Part shown: in pieces, positions 17,620-26,446 of the stretch
How positions within the stretch are numbered: position 1 is the first letter of the stretch
Layout of the letters: each line of letters starts with the position of its first letter
Assembly (NCBI GenBank): GCA_965216915.1
Contig: CBDCGS010000009.1
Coordinates: 186,001 to 250,000 of the forward strand
Length of the DNA: 64,000 nucleotides
Source of the DNA: CBDCGS01 sp965216915
GTDB lineage: Bacteria; Pseudomonadota; Alphaproteobacteria; UBA828
Direction: 5' to 3'
Notes under the pieces: model-generated
Database searches by the model: none
What the model saw: only the letters and a program-made list of their open reading frames with translations
Told to the model about the DNA's origin: nothing
Position numbers and translations under genes: made by a program

Positions 17620-19510
17620 CCTTCCGCTCCCTTCGAGCGACCGCCTCCTCGGCATTGGGAAATCCAACGACGAACCAGGTTCCCCGACCAAGATGACTTT
17701 CGACCTCGATATATCCGCCGTACCGCTCGACGATCGCCTTGCAAATCGTCAGGCCGAGCCCGGTCCCTTCGACGCTGTCGGCGCGCCGGCTGAAAAATGG
17801 GTCATAAATATAGGGAAGATCGTCTGGCCGGATGCCAACGCCACTATCCTCGAAACGAAGCTCCACGACCTTCCCGCGGTCGCGACTTTCAATGAGGAGC
17901 CGGCCGCCGGACGGCATCGCGTGGAACGCGTTTTGCACAAAATTGAGTACCGCCATCCGGATCTCGCTGTCACTCGCGAGGACCCGCGGGTCGGCGGGAT
18001 CGAGCTTGAGCTCGACCGTCACGTTCTTGTCCTCCGCTTCAAAGGCAAGAAGCGACAGGGTCTCGGTGATCGCCGCGTTGACCGGCACGAGGGTGGGTTT
18101 TTCGCTCGGCGGCACGCTTAATTTCAACAACCGATCGGTGATCTCGACGCATTGATCGATCTCGCCATCCATTGTTTTCAGCTGATCATACAGCTTGTCG
18201 CGGCTCCTCGCGCCCGCGGAACGGATTGCCGCATTCAACGTGAAGCGGATCGCGGCGAGCGGGTTGCGAATTTCGTGAGCGACCCCCGTCGCCAATTGCC
18301 CGAGCTCGGACAGCCTCTGTTCCTGGGAAATCCGCGCTTGGCTCGAAAGGTCACGGATCGATTCGACGAAGAGCGGTCCACCCGAAGCGCTCGATAGGTC
18401 TTGGAGCGGTGCGGCGTAGACTTCGACACGGCGCTGACCACCGTCACCACGCGTGTGCTGCTGCAGCGTTCTCAATTGTCGACCCGTCCGCACGATCTCA
18501 TGGACCGGACAAACCATGAGGGTGGGCGGGCAGCGCTCGGTGCGCCCATGGCTCGACTGGTAGCAGGTCGACGCGAGCACATCGGCCATCTCGCGACCGA
18601 TCTGGCGACAATAGGCTTGGTTGGCCAGGACGATTCTGAACTGCTCGTCGATCACTCTGACGCCATCGGGAACCGCATCGACGAGCGCTTGGAGAAATGC
18701 CTTCCGCTGCTCGGCATCTTGCATGGTTCGCTGCAAGTTTTTCGCCATGTCATTGAACGTGCCGGCGAGGTCGGCGAGCTCATCTCGCCCCCTTACCTCG
18801 ACGCGCGCATTCAGATCGCCGGTGGACAATGCGCGGCTCGCGTGCGCCAGCCGGCCGACGGGGCGTAGGACGAAGCTACGCATCAGGCTCCAAGCGCCGA
18901 TGACCAGGCCGAAAATGACGATCCCCCCGGTGCCACTGAGGATGAGGGCGCTGGTCGTGGCTCTTTCGCGTATCGCGGCGCCGTCATAGTCGACGAATAA
19001 GACGCCGTTCACGGGATTGTCTTCGACCGAACCGTGACAGCCCGTGCAGGGTGCCTTGTTGCGAACGGGATTGACGCTTCGCAACACCTCGTGCCCCTGC
19101 TCGTTGGTCATGAATGCCGTGGCTTCGGTGGCAGCGGCGCCGGCGACGTGACACGCCGTGCAGGCATCGTCAGTGGCCCGCGCGAAACGATGTCCGAACG
19201 ATTGCTCCTGCGAGGCGAAGCGGATCTCATCGTCCCGGTTGATGATCATGACGCTGCGAATGCCATCCTGCTCGCCCAGGCGCCGCACGATCTCCCGCAA
19301 GCCGGCCAGATCCCGTTTCAGCATCGCGTTCTCGAGCGACGCCTGAAGCAATTGATTCACCTGAAGCGACGCCTGGCTGCGTTCCTCTTCAAGCTGCGTC
19401 TCATAAATGCTGATGAACAGGGCAAGGAACGCCGCCGACGCGATGATCAGGCCGGCGGCGAGCGCAAACCCGAACTTTCGGGTCAGGCTTGACGTGATCC
19501 ATCGAAGCAT
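17612..19510 (-). CDS. Sensor histidine kinase with di-haem (CxxCH) periplasmic domain
   Basis: 632 aa. TM1 at ~13-34, an extracytoplasmic domain at 35-185, TM2 at ~186-208, HAMP ~209-262, PAS ~270-385, then HisKA (H412 in GVAHEIRNPLAAI) and HATPase (NFVQNAFHAMP, DSGVGI, GTGLGL). The sensor domain contains two haem-attachment motifs, C117-TA-C120-H121 and C155-TG-C158-H159, so it should be a c-type-haem redox or ligand sensor. The PAS domain also has four cysteines (301, 316, 327, 334) near a CYQSSHGRTERCP segment, a possible metal site. Its response regulator gene overlaps it by 8 bp. Confidence 0.9.
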   Translation of the reverse strand: MLRWITSSLTRKFGFALAAGLIIASAAFLALFISIYETQLEEERSQASLQVNQLLQASLENAMLKRDLAGLREIVRRLGEQDGIRSVMIINRDDEIRFASQEQSFGHRFARATDDACTACHVAGAAATEATAFMTNEQGHEVLRSVNPVRNKAPCTGCHGSVEDNPVNGVLFVDYDGAAIRERATTSALILSGTGGIVIFGLVIGAWSLMRSFVLRPVGRLAHASRALSTGDLNARVEVRGRDELADLAGTFNDMAKNLQRTMQDAEQRKAFLQALVDAVPDGVRVIDEQFRIVLANQAYCRQIGREMADVLASTCYQSSHGRTERCPPTLMVCPVHEIVRTGRQLRTLQQHTRGDGGQRRVEVYAAPLQDLSSASGGPLFVESIRDLSSQARISQEQRLSELGQLATGVAHEIRNPLAAIRFTLNAAIRSAGARSRDKLYDQLKTMDGEIDQCVEITDRLLKLSVPPSEKPTLVPVNAAITETLSLLAFEAEDKNVTVELKLDPADPRVLASDSEIRMAVLNFVQNAFHAMPSGGRLLIESRDRGKVVELRFEDSGVGIRPDDLPYIYDPFFSRRADSVEGTGLGLTICKAIVERYGGYIEVESHLGRGTWFVVGFPNAEEAVARRERKDD

Positions 19511-19625
19511 TTCGCTTCAATCTTCGCCCGCAATCGGAGACTCTCGCGCGCAGGCTTCGCCGCCAGCCGAGGAGGGCGTCGCCAGGCAATCACCGAAACG
19601 CGTCTCAACCACGGCCCACCACGCG

Positions 19626-20696
19626 TCAATCGAGCACCTGATAAAGCGCTCTGAAATGGCCGCGGCTCTCGCACACCGCGCATAGCTCGCTCACCGGTCG
19701 CTTGCCTTGCGGCGTGCGAAACGAATTCCCACACCCGCGACAACGCGTCTCGTCGAGGAGAACCTCGGTCCGGCTCGGCACACGCCAGCGACCCACCTCT
19801 ACCGCGTTCTCGTCGCAGACGTCCTCGCACAGTCCGCAACCCGTGCACGCTGCCGCGTCCACGCGGTAGGCGCATTGAGCGGCGTCAAAAACGATGGCCC
19901 CATGCGAACAAATTTTGACGCAGGCATCGCAAGCGTCGCATCCGTCCGGGTCGATCACCGGCACATGCGGAAGCGGATCGCCGGCGCGCACTGGGGGCAG
20001 GATCTGACCCGGAGCCAAGAAGTCGTCGGCGTTGTCCTCGACTGGTTTGACCAGCCGGAGGCCTTCTTCCGCCGCCCGCCCCAGCGCATGGCGCAGGAAA
20101 TTGCGTCGGCTCATCGCGGGACCCGGCGCCGCGTCCCGATGCTCCGACAAGAGCGCGCGCCACCGCGCAGGCGGATGCTCGCGCAGTGCGATCGGATGAA
20201 GCGTGCGGGCGGAGAGGGCCGCGTTGAGCTCCATCACCAGCTGGTCCAGGCCGGCGGCGCGCCCACGCGGACAAGAAGAGCATGCGCCACGCGCCACGAC
20301 GAGGCGGCGCACACCGGTCCGATATAGCCGCAAGAGGTCGTGCAGCCCGAAGCCGTGAAGACACGGCACGACGCCCTCTTCCTCGCGCAGGCCGCTCGCA
20401 TCACAAGCGAGAAATGCCACGGCCCCATGTCGCCCTCTCCGCAGGGCGGGTTCGAAGGCGTGACGGATGGCGCCGTCCGGACAGACCGGCGCGCAGAGGC
20501 CGCAGCCGTCGCACGCCTCCGTGTCGAGCTCCAACGCCTCGTCGTTGAGGCGCCAGGCCCCGTTGGGACAGGCGTCGACACAGTTGCGGCAGCGAGCGAC
20601 CTCGGTCCGCGCATGCACGCACCGCTCGCCCACAATCGCCAGGGACTCGGGTTCGTGTCGTGGAAGCTGGCTTGTTTGGGGCGCCGCCTCAGCCAT
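19626..20696 (-). CDS. Polyferredoxin, multi-4Fe-4S protein
   Basis: 356 aa with no signal peptide, so probably cytoplasmic. Cluster motifs in order: CRNCVDACP (with an upstream Cys), CDGCGLCAPVCP, then a non-cluster middle with paired cysteines (FLACDASG; GACSSCPRG), then CDACDACVKICS and CTGCGLCEDVCD, and last a CRGCG...CAVC zinc- or rubredoxin-like knot. It resembles NapF-like maturation/electron-transfer proteins that accompany molybdoenzymes. It overlaps the TorD gene by 8 bp. It may deliver electrons or assist cofactor insertion for the molybdoenzyme encoded at 22130; which of these cannot be told from sequence. Confidence 0.82.
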   Translation of the reverse strand: MAEAAPQTSQLPRHEPESLAIVGERCVHARTEVARCRNCVDACPNGAWRLNDEALELDTEACDGCGLCAPVCPDGAIRHAFEPALRRGRHGAVAFLACDASGLREEEGVVPCLHGFGLHDLLRLYRTGVRRLVVARGACSSCPRGRAAGLDQLVMELNAALSARTLHPIALREHPPARWRALLSEHRDAAPGPAMSRRNFLRHALGRAAEEGLRLVKPVEDNADDFLAPGQILPPVRAGDPLPHVPVIDPDGCDACDACVKICSHGAIVFDAAQCAYRVDAAACTGCGLCEDVCDENAVEVGRWRVPSRTEVLLDETRCRGCGNSFRTPQGKRPVSELCAVCESRGHFRALYQVLD

Positions 20697-21453
20697 GACC
20701 CGGCAGCGGCGTCAACGCGGTCTGTTGGTCCGGCTCCGGCCAATCTTTGGGCGGATCGGGCCTCTCAGGTTTGGGAGCTGGGCGGGGCTCGTCCAACAGG
20801 AGGGCGAGGAGATCGCGCAGCTCCTCGACATAAGCCGCGGTGAGCAACGCCAACCCGACAAAAAAGGAGCTGCCACAGTTGGCTGCGACGGTCACCGCAA
20901 AGCCGCCGATCCAGCGCAAGAGATGCTCGTCCAGAAACTGTGCAACCTCGCGAAGACGCGCTTCGTCGTCGGCATTCTTGAGCAGATGGGCGACGAACTG
21001 GAGCTGCAACACGACGTGGTCGTCGGCTCTCTCGCGCCAGTTCTCCGATTGTAGGCCGTGGCGCTGATAGTAGGCGCGCACACGGAACATCGGCTCCTGG
21101 CGCTCCAGATTGTCCTTGTCGAGCCAGACGGATTCGTAGGGCGAGGCGCGACAGCGATGGGTCAGATAGATGTCCGCAAACGCCACCGAGAGGCCGTCGA
21201 GCTGCTCGTCGTCGAGGGGGTCGGGTAGCGCCTCGATCGCCTGGCTCATGAGGGTGGCCGCTTCTCTTCGCCGTGCCGAACTCAAGCGCAGGGCGAGGCC
21301 GTCAGGAAACGCCGCGCGCCGCAAGTCGGCGATCAGCTGCACCGTCGGCTCGCGGCCATGCAAGACGGCGAAACCGAGCAGATCCTCGGCGACCGCCTCG
21401 CAGAATTCCCCGAGCGTTTCCTCCGGGGCCCCATCGCCTGCGCGAACCGTCAT
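20689..21453 (-). CDS. TorD/DmsD family molybdoenzyme chaperone
   Basis: 254 aa, all-helical. It has the TorD-family hallmark region SPYESVWLDKDN...MFRVRAYYQRHGL followed by DDHVVLQLQFVAHLL. Such chaperones bind the Tat leader and the apo form of DMSO-reductase-family enzymes until molybdenum cofactor is inserted. Its start overlaps the Fe-S subunit stop by 4 bp. The C-terminal ~35 residues are Pro-rich and probably disordered. The client is almost certainly the molybdoenzyme two genes upstream. Confidence 0.88.
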   Translation of the reverse strand: MTVRAGDGAPEETLGEFCEAVAEDLLGFAVLHGREPTVQLIADLRRAAFPDGLALRLSSARRREAATLMSQAIEALPDPLDDEQLDGLSVAFADIYLTHRCRASPYESVWLDKDNLERQEPMFRVRAYYQRHGLQSENWRERADDHVVLQLQFVAHLLKNADDEARLREVAQFLDEHLLRWIGGFAVTVAANCGSSFFVGLALLTAAYVEELRDLLALLLDEPRPAPKPERPDPPKDWPEPDQQTALTPLPGHG

Positions 21454-22112
21454 CTGTCGACGCGACCCTTCGGATGCGGCACGAACGCGATGGAAGGCTT
21501 GGTCAAGGCGGGATCTGCCATGTTCTTGACTTGGCGGACGATGGGCTCTCCCGCCGCGTGCGCCTTGGTTTCGTAGGTGCCTTCCGCCAGCCGATCAATC
21601 GGCCCGATATCCAGCACCCGCATCAAGCAAGCCATCACGCAATAGGGCTTACGGCCGGCATCGATCTCGTCGACGCACATGTTGCATTTCTTGACGAGAT
21701 CATCCTCCGGGTCGTACTGCGGAGCGCCGTAGGGGCATGCGGCTTCGCAGCGGCGACAGCCGATGCAAAGCGTCGAATCGATGTCGACGATGCCGTCTTT
21801 CTGACGCTTGAAGATTGCGCCCGTGGGGCACGCCGGCAGACATGCAGGCTTCTCGCAGTGATTGCAGGACATGTTGACCTTGTATGCGAAGACGTCGGGG
21901 TAGGTTCCCCCTTCGACTTGCATGACCCTGCGAAAGCGCGGTCCCGGCGGCAGCCCGTTCTTGTCTTTGCACGCGATTTCGCATGCCCGACAACCGATGC
22001 AATCCATGTTGTTGTGGATGAAGCCCAGCTGGGTATCCGGCACGACGGGCGTATAGACTTCCCGCTTGCGGCGCCTTACCGCTTCTTTGATTTTCGTCTT
22101 GTCAGTCGCCAT
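21450..22112 (-). CDS. DmsB-like four-cluster Fe-S electron-transfer subunit
   Basis: 220 aa. Four 4Fe-4S motifs are readable: CIGCRACEIACKD, CNHCEKPACLPACP, CIGCRRCEAACPYGAP and CNMCVDEI...CVMAC, the arrangement of DmsB/PhsB/NrfC subunits. No signal peptide: it would be exported with the catalytic subunit by the Tat pathway. I start it at the ATG at 22112 (GAGGAG just upstream), 17 bp after the molybdoenzyme stop; the longer frame lies inside that gene. No DmsC-type membrane anchor gene is present, so electrons must come from or go to something else, plausibly the pentaheme cytochrome encoded at 24717. Confidence 0.9.
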   Translation of the reverse strand: MATDKTKIKEAVRRRKREVYTPVVPDTQLGFIHNNMDCIGCRACEIACKDKNGLPPGPRFRRVMQVEGGTYPDVFAYKVNMSCNHCEKPACLPACPTGAIFKRQKDGIVDIDSTLCIGCRRCEAACPYGAPQYDPEDDLVKKCNMCVDEIDAGRKPYCVMACLMRVLDIGPIDRLAEGTYETKAHAAGEPIVRQVKNMADPALTKPSIAFVPHPKGRVDR

Positions 22113-22129
22113 GCTGCTCCTCGTTCCAC

Positions 22130-24673
22130 TCAGTAGTCGCGCCGGAAGACGTGGCTGCGAGCCGTGGCCAACTTGTCCCAGCCCGGCCGATGCTCCAGTC
22201 GGGATTTCCCGATGTTCACGAGTGCTGTGTTGTACGCGAAGGCTCCGGCCGGGCTCGGGTAGTCGGCCGTGAGGAAATCCGGGTTGCCGCCGCGATCGAC
22301 GCCTTCCGTGTCCCGGTCCATCCACGCGCCTTCATAGACGACGAGCACGCCGGGCCGGCATCGCTCGGTGACGTAGGCTGGGCAGACGATGCGGCCCCGG
22401 TCATTCCAGATATCCACGGCATCGCCGGTCTTGATGCCGAGGCGCGCGGCGTCGGACGCGTTGATCGTCACTTCCTGCTCGTAGGTCTCTCGAAGCCAGG
22501 GGATGTTGTTGAAGATCGAGTGCGTCCGGTAGCGCGGGTGCGGGCTGACCAGATGGAAGGGGTAGGTCTCGGTCTTCGGACTCCCCAAGTATTCCCAAGG
22601 CTCGATCCATTTGGGAATGAAGGGAATCGGGTAGCCGAATTGCGTCTTGGTCCAGTCGGGAACGGTCGCGAGCTGCGTTGAGAAAATCTCGATCTTGCCG
22701 GTCGGCGTGGTGAACGGCACGCCCTTCTCGATATTGTCTTGAAAGGCGACATGGGGGCGCGGCAGGCGGAACTTATAGATGCCGCGCCGCTTGAACTCGT
22801 CCCAGGGCATTTGGACGCCCTGATTTCCCATCACGCGGGTTTCCCACCAGGTCCGGAGGTACGCCTCATCGACCTCGTCGTCGCGGTGAAAGTAATCGCG
22901 TGGGGCGCGCGGGTTGAAGACCGGTCCAAAACCGAGCCTGTAGGCGAGCTCCGTGAAGATCTGAAAGTCGGTCTTGCTCTCACCCAGCGGGGCGATGACT
23001 CGCGGCCGGTGAATATAGTAGTGGCCCTTGTACCAAGGCAGAGCGACATCGTGCCGCTCGAAGTGGGTCGCGACCGGCAGCAAGACATCGGCCCAGATTC
23101 CCGACGGCGTGATCGTCGAATCCTGACAAATGACCAGGTCGAGCTTTTGAATCGCTTCGATTGCCCGATTGATGTTGGGCAGCTGATTGAACCAATCCGA
23201 GCCCTGCCACCAGATGGCGCGAATGTTGGGTATCAGCCCGTCGATACCCTCGGCCTCTTTCGGCCACAGGCCGATCTCTTCGCGACGCACACGCGGAAAG
23301 TTGAGGACGCAATGCGCCCAGCGATCCGACTTGATGGCCGCCCAGTGAACATTGCGGAACTCATCGTAGGGACCGGCGACGGCCTCGGAGTGCCAGCCTT
23401 TCCCCACGCCCTCGGCCGAGCCACCCAACACGCCGATATTGCCGGTCATGGCTTGCAGCGCCGCCGCCATGCGGTTGTACTGCTCGCCGAACGCGGCGCG
23501 CCCCGGGCTCCACGACGCCTTGAGCGCCGCCGGCTTCGTGGTCGCGTACATGTGAGCCAGTTTCTTGATGTCGTCGGCGTCGACGCCGCAGATCGGCGCG
23601 GCCCATTCGGGTGACTTGGGCTGGCCGTCGTACCGACCCAGAATGTAGTCCTTGAAGTTCTCGTGACCTTGCGCCCAAGCCGGCATCGTCGCCGCGTCCA
23701 TGCCGGAGCAAAAGCGATCGATGAACCGTTGATCCTGCAAGTTGTTCGTGAAGATATGAAACGCCATCGCGGCCAACATGGCGGCGTCCGTGTTGGGCTT
23801 GATGGGTATCCACCAGGCATCGTACGAGGCAGCCGAATCAGTGTATTGGGGATCGACGACAACGAATTTGCAGCCTCGCTGCTTGGCGATCCGCATGTAG
23901 TAGAACGTGTTGCCGCCGTGGAAGGAGTAGGCGGGGTTCCAGCCCCACATGATGATCAGCTTTGAGTGGGCGAACGCGTCGTCCTCGTTGCCGTCCTCGA
24001 TCGTGCCAAAGGTCATCTGCGAGCTGAAGGTTGTCCCCTGATAAGAGGGGACAGACCACGAGACGGTGCGACATCCAAAAATGCCCAGGAATCGCCCAAG
24101 AAGCCCCTCGATCTGATCGGACTTATGGAGCACGCCCCACGAGGCGCCCGCGTAGCTCTGGTCGAGAATTGCGGTGGGCCCGAAATTCTGCTTCAGGTGA
24201 ACCATGCGCTCGGCGATGAAATCGAGCGCATAGTCCCAGGACGCCCGCTTGAACTTGCCTTCTCCGCGTTCGCCGACGCGGATCATCGGGTAAAGAAGGC
24301 GCTCGGGCGAATAGAGGCGCGAACGATAGGAGCGGCCGCGCGGACACGCCCGCACCTGCGGGACCTCCTCCGTGTCGGTGCCAAACGGGTCGCCTTGGTA
24401 GCGACCGTCGTCGGTCGACAAGCGCACGATGACATCGCCCTTCTTGTGGGCGACCAACATGTGGCGCGCCCCACAATTATGCGCGCAGCTCGTGACGACC
24501 GTGGTGAGCTCGTCATCCGTGTAATAGGGTTCGTAGGCGTGGCCGGCAGCCTCTTTGGCGGAGTCCATCTGCACGAGCCCCGCGGCCGACGCTGCGGCCG
24601 CGCCTTTTAGAAAGCTCCGCCTCGAAACGTTTAGAGCGGACGCGATGGGCTCCGTACGCAGGGTCTCATTCAT
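22130..24673 (-). CDS. DMSO-reductase-family molybdopterin oxidoreductase, Tat-exported
   Basis: 847 aa. Tat signal SRRSFLKGAAAASAA at ~17-31. The N-terminal Fe-S (FS0) site reads C63-x3-C67-x3-H71 ... C110: the third cysteine of the DmsA consensus is replaced by histidine. By hand alignment to DmsA/YnfE the molybdenum ligand falls on Ser210 in SWSVPSYQG. DmsA-like landmarks continue (RVGERGEGKFKRASWD, VVDPQYTDSAASYD..WIPIKPNTDAA, TGNIGVLGG). It is probably a periplasmic catalytic subunit for S- or N-oxide, or another oxyanion; the substrate is unknown. It lies between the pentaheme cytochrome and the Fe-S subunit genes. Confidence 0.9.
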   Translation of the reverse strand: MNETLRTEPIASALNVSRRSFLKGAAAASAAGLVQMDSAKEAAGHAYEPYYTDDELTTVVTSCAHNCGARHMLVAHKKGDVIVRLSTDDGRYQGDPFGTDTEEVPQVRACPRGRSYRSRLYSPERLLYPMIRVGERGEGKFKRASWDYALDFIAERMVHLKQNFGPTAILDQSYAGASWGVLHKSDQIEGLLGRFLGIFGCRTVSWSVPSYQGTTFSSQMTFGTIEDGNEDDAFAHSKLIIMWGWNPAYSFHGGNTFYYMRIAKQRGCKFVVVDPQYTDSAASYDAWWIPIKPNTDAAMLAAMAFHIFTNNLQDQRFIDRFCSGMDAATMPAWAQGHENFKDYILGRYDGQPKSPEWAAPICGVDADDIKKLAHMYATTKPAALKASWSPGRAAFGEQYNRMAAALQAMTGNIGVLGGSAEGVGKGWHSEAVAGPYDEFRNVHWAAIKSDRWAHCVLNFPRVRREEIGLWPKEAEGIDGLIPNIRAIWWQGSDWFNQLPNINRAIEAIQKLDLVICQDSTITPSGIWADVLLPVATHFERHDVALPWYKGHYYIHRPRVIAPLGESKTDFQIFTELAYRLGFGPVFNPRAPRDYFHRDDEVDEAYLRTWWETRVMGNQGVQMPWDEFKRRGIYKFRLPRPHVAFQDNIEKGVPFTTPTGKIEIFSTQLATVPDWTKTQFGYPIPFIPKWIEPWEYLGSPKTETYPFHLVSPHPRYRTHSIFNNIPWLRETYEQEVTINASDAARLGIKTGDAVDIWNDRGRIVCPAYVTERCRPGVLVVYEGAWMDRDTEGVDRGGNPDFLTADYPSPAGAFAYNTALVNIGKSRLEHRPGWDKLATARSHVFRRDY

Positions 24674-24716
24674 TAACCTGCCTCCAGTTCTTGTTGCCGT
24701 GCGCCACGAACGTCAT

Positions 24717-25526
24717 TCACTCGACACCTGCGAGGAAGCGATCGTCGGATTTACTTGGCCTGTCCTTCGCCCAGTCAGGCGTTTCTTCGGGCATGTCCGG
24801 CCAGGGGTGACGTGGATAGGGATAGGATGTCGCATACCAGGCTCGGCCGCCGTGACAGCCCAAACAAACATCGGAGCTGTTCTTCGCGGCATTTTCGATG
24901 GCCGATGCCTTTAGATAGTTCACCTGATGACGCACCGTACGAAACAGGTCTTCGTGGCAAACGAGACACCCGTTGAGCGTTTCTTCGTCCTCGAAGTCCG
25001 CGCGCACCTCGTGCCAAGAGCCCTCAACCCCGTCCATGACCTCGTCGGGGAAGCGTCCGTGGCAAAGCAGACATGTCTGCGCCGGATCGACCATCTTGCG
25101 TAGCGTATAGCCCGCGCTCTCCTCGGTCGGCGGCCAGGGGGCTTCGTCGCGCGGGTCATGACCCAGGTGACAGAAATTGCACCGCAAGCTCATCAGCTCC
25201 GTGGCGAGGGGTGTCACCAGGTGTCGCCTGTGGAAGCTCTCTTGGGGGCCTTCATATGTGTCGAGCGTCTGGTACCAGGCCAGCGTCTCCTCCGTCGCGA
25301 GTCCCGAGGGCGACTGCGCGAGCGGCTGTTTCGCCAAGATTTCCTCGTGGCACGCGATGCACTGGTCGTCCGTGGCCTTCTCGATGGCGGGCCTGAAATG
25401 GAATTCGTGCCACCGCGCCTGTTCGTAGCCTTCCGCGCCGACCGACTGGCCGTGCGCGCCACTCGAGGCGCCGAAAATGCACAGGAGGATGGCCGCTCCG
25501 ATTGCTGTGCATGGTCTAACGTTCAT
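24717..25526 (-). CDS. Periplasmic pentaheme cytochrome c
   Basis: 269 aa with a Sec signal (hydrophobic 9-20, cleavage likely after GAHG). Five CxxCH motifs at residues ~56-60 (CIACH), 116-120 (CNFCH), 152-156 (CLLCH), 187-191 (CLVCH) and 221-225 (CLGCH), with additional histidines (HFRP, HRRH, GHD, WHE, RHQ) suited to bis-His ligation. The start at 25526 is favoured by AAAGGGG upstream. No membrane segment is evident after the signal, unlike NapC/TorC. As a soluble carrier it could link the molybdoenzyme to quinol oxidation or to MsrP. Gap of 43 bp to the molybdoenzyme gene. Confidence 0.88.
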   Translation of the reverse strand: MNVRPCTAIGAAILLCIFGASSGAHGQSVGAEGYEQARWHEFHFRPAIEKATDDQCIACHEEILAKQPLAQSPSGLATEETLAWYQTLDTYEGPQESFHRRHLVTPLATELMSLRCNFCHLGHDPRDEAPWPPTEESAGYTLRKMVDPAQTCLLCHGRFPDEVMDGVEGSWHEVRADFEDEETLNGCLVCHEDLFRTVRHQVNYLKASAIENAAKNSSDVCLGCHGGRAWYATSYPYPRHPWPDMPEETPDWAKDRPSKSDDRFLAGVE

Positions 25527-25581
25527 CAAGAACCCCTTTGGAAGATCTGCGCATGGCATGACGGTCGGTCAGCCACCGGCA

Positions 25582-25911
25582 TTACTGTTGTGCATGGGGG
25601 TAGAACACGAGCTCGCCGGTGGGCGTGACTTCGAAATAGCCCCAGCGCCGAAGAACGCTCTGTTGTCCGGGTCTCTCAGGCCCACCGGACCAGGACTGGA
25701 CGCACGACGCGCGATCGAACGAAGACCCGTCGGGTTTCAGATAGAGAACGAGTGTCCCGATCGGCGTGATCTCGTAACACCCGGCGCGCCCCAAGACGGT
25801 GCCGGCGGTGTACCCGGGCGTCGACTGCTGCGCGGCTGCGGGTGCAACGAACAACCCGGCGATCAAGAGCGCACAGGCGAGGAAGCACCGCCAAGTCCGG
25901 ATCTTCGTCAT
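25582..25911 (-). CDS. Small secreted protein with duplicated G-x-Y/F-x-I/V-T-P-x-G motif
   Basis: 109 aa. Signal peptide with cleavage after PAAA at ~27. The mature part carries two copies of one short motif: GCYEITPIGTLVLY (44-57) and GYFEVTPTGELVFY (91-104), each likely a beta-hairpin, separated by a segment with C70 that could pair with C45. A related stretch, GTFTIAANGVIILTPY, occurs in the first Met-rich protein of the same cluster. No known family recognised. The 25911 ATG is chosen because the longer frame lacks a signal-peptide-like start. Confidence 0.7.
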   Translation of the reverse strand: MTKIRTWRCFLACALLIAGLFVAPAAAQQSTPGYTAGTVLGRAGCYEITPIGTLVLYLKPDGSSFDRASCVQSWSGGPERPGQQSVLRRWGYFEVTPTGELVFYPHAQQ

Positions 25912-25977
25912 CCTGCAATCCCCCCCGCGCGGAGTCTCGGCCGAGACCCGCACGCGCAACCGGCTGCCCGGCCGCAT

Positions 25978-26298
25978 CTATTCGTTTTCATGCCAACCGC
26001 GAATGTCATAGGGGCCGATCATTCCCGGCCGCGTGAACGGCGTGTACCAAGCCTCTTGGTCTTCCAGGAAACGGAGGCTGTAAGGGTAGGGGCGGTCGAC
26101 GCCGGTCAGCGCCTCCGTGTACCAACCTGATCCCTTTTTCGTTTCCGTGAGCGTGGGCGCGGTCGCCGGTCGCTTCGAAGGCTCGACCCCTGCGACGAAG
26201 TCGACGTCCGATGCGTCCGCCCAACGAGCCGTCGCGGCGACGAGGACCGCTGTGACGGCGAGTGCCTTAATCACATGCCCTCTTACGTGTGTGACCAT
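25978..26298 (-). CDS. Small secreted protein of unknown function
   Basis: 106 aa. N-terminal signal (VIKALAVTAVLVAATARWADA) and a mature part of ~80 residues rich in aromatic residues near the C terminus (GWYTEAL, PYPYSLRFLEDQEAWYTPF, GWHENE). It has no cysteine, haem motif or metal cluster. AGGGGAAGG lies ~6 bp before the ATG at 26298, which decides the start over the 26316 frame. It sits between the long Met-rich gene and the hairpin-motif protein, so a role in the same periplasmic process is likely; I cannot assign one. Confidence 0.68.
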   Translation of the reverse strand: MVTHVRGHVIKALAVTAVLVAATARWADASDVDFVAGVEPSKRPATAPTLTETKKGSGWYTEALTGVDRPYPYSLRFLEDQEAWYTPFTRPGMIGPYDIRGWHENE

Positions 26299-26446
26299 GG
26301 AACCTTCCCCTGCCAACCCTTAAGCGACGCACGATCGCGGCCGACCGCCGCCGTCACCAACTTGCCTGCCCAGGCTGACCCGAAGGAGCGGCGGGCCCGG
26401 TGCGGTGCTCCCGGTATGGCCCGCCGCCCCATTCAAGCCAACGCAG

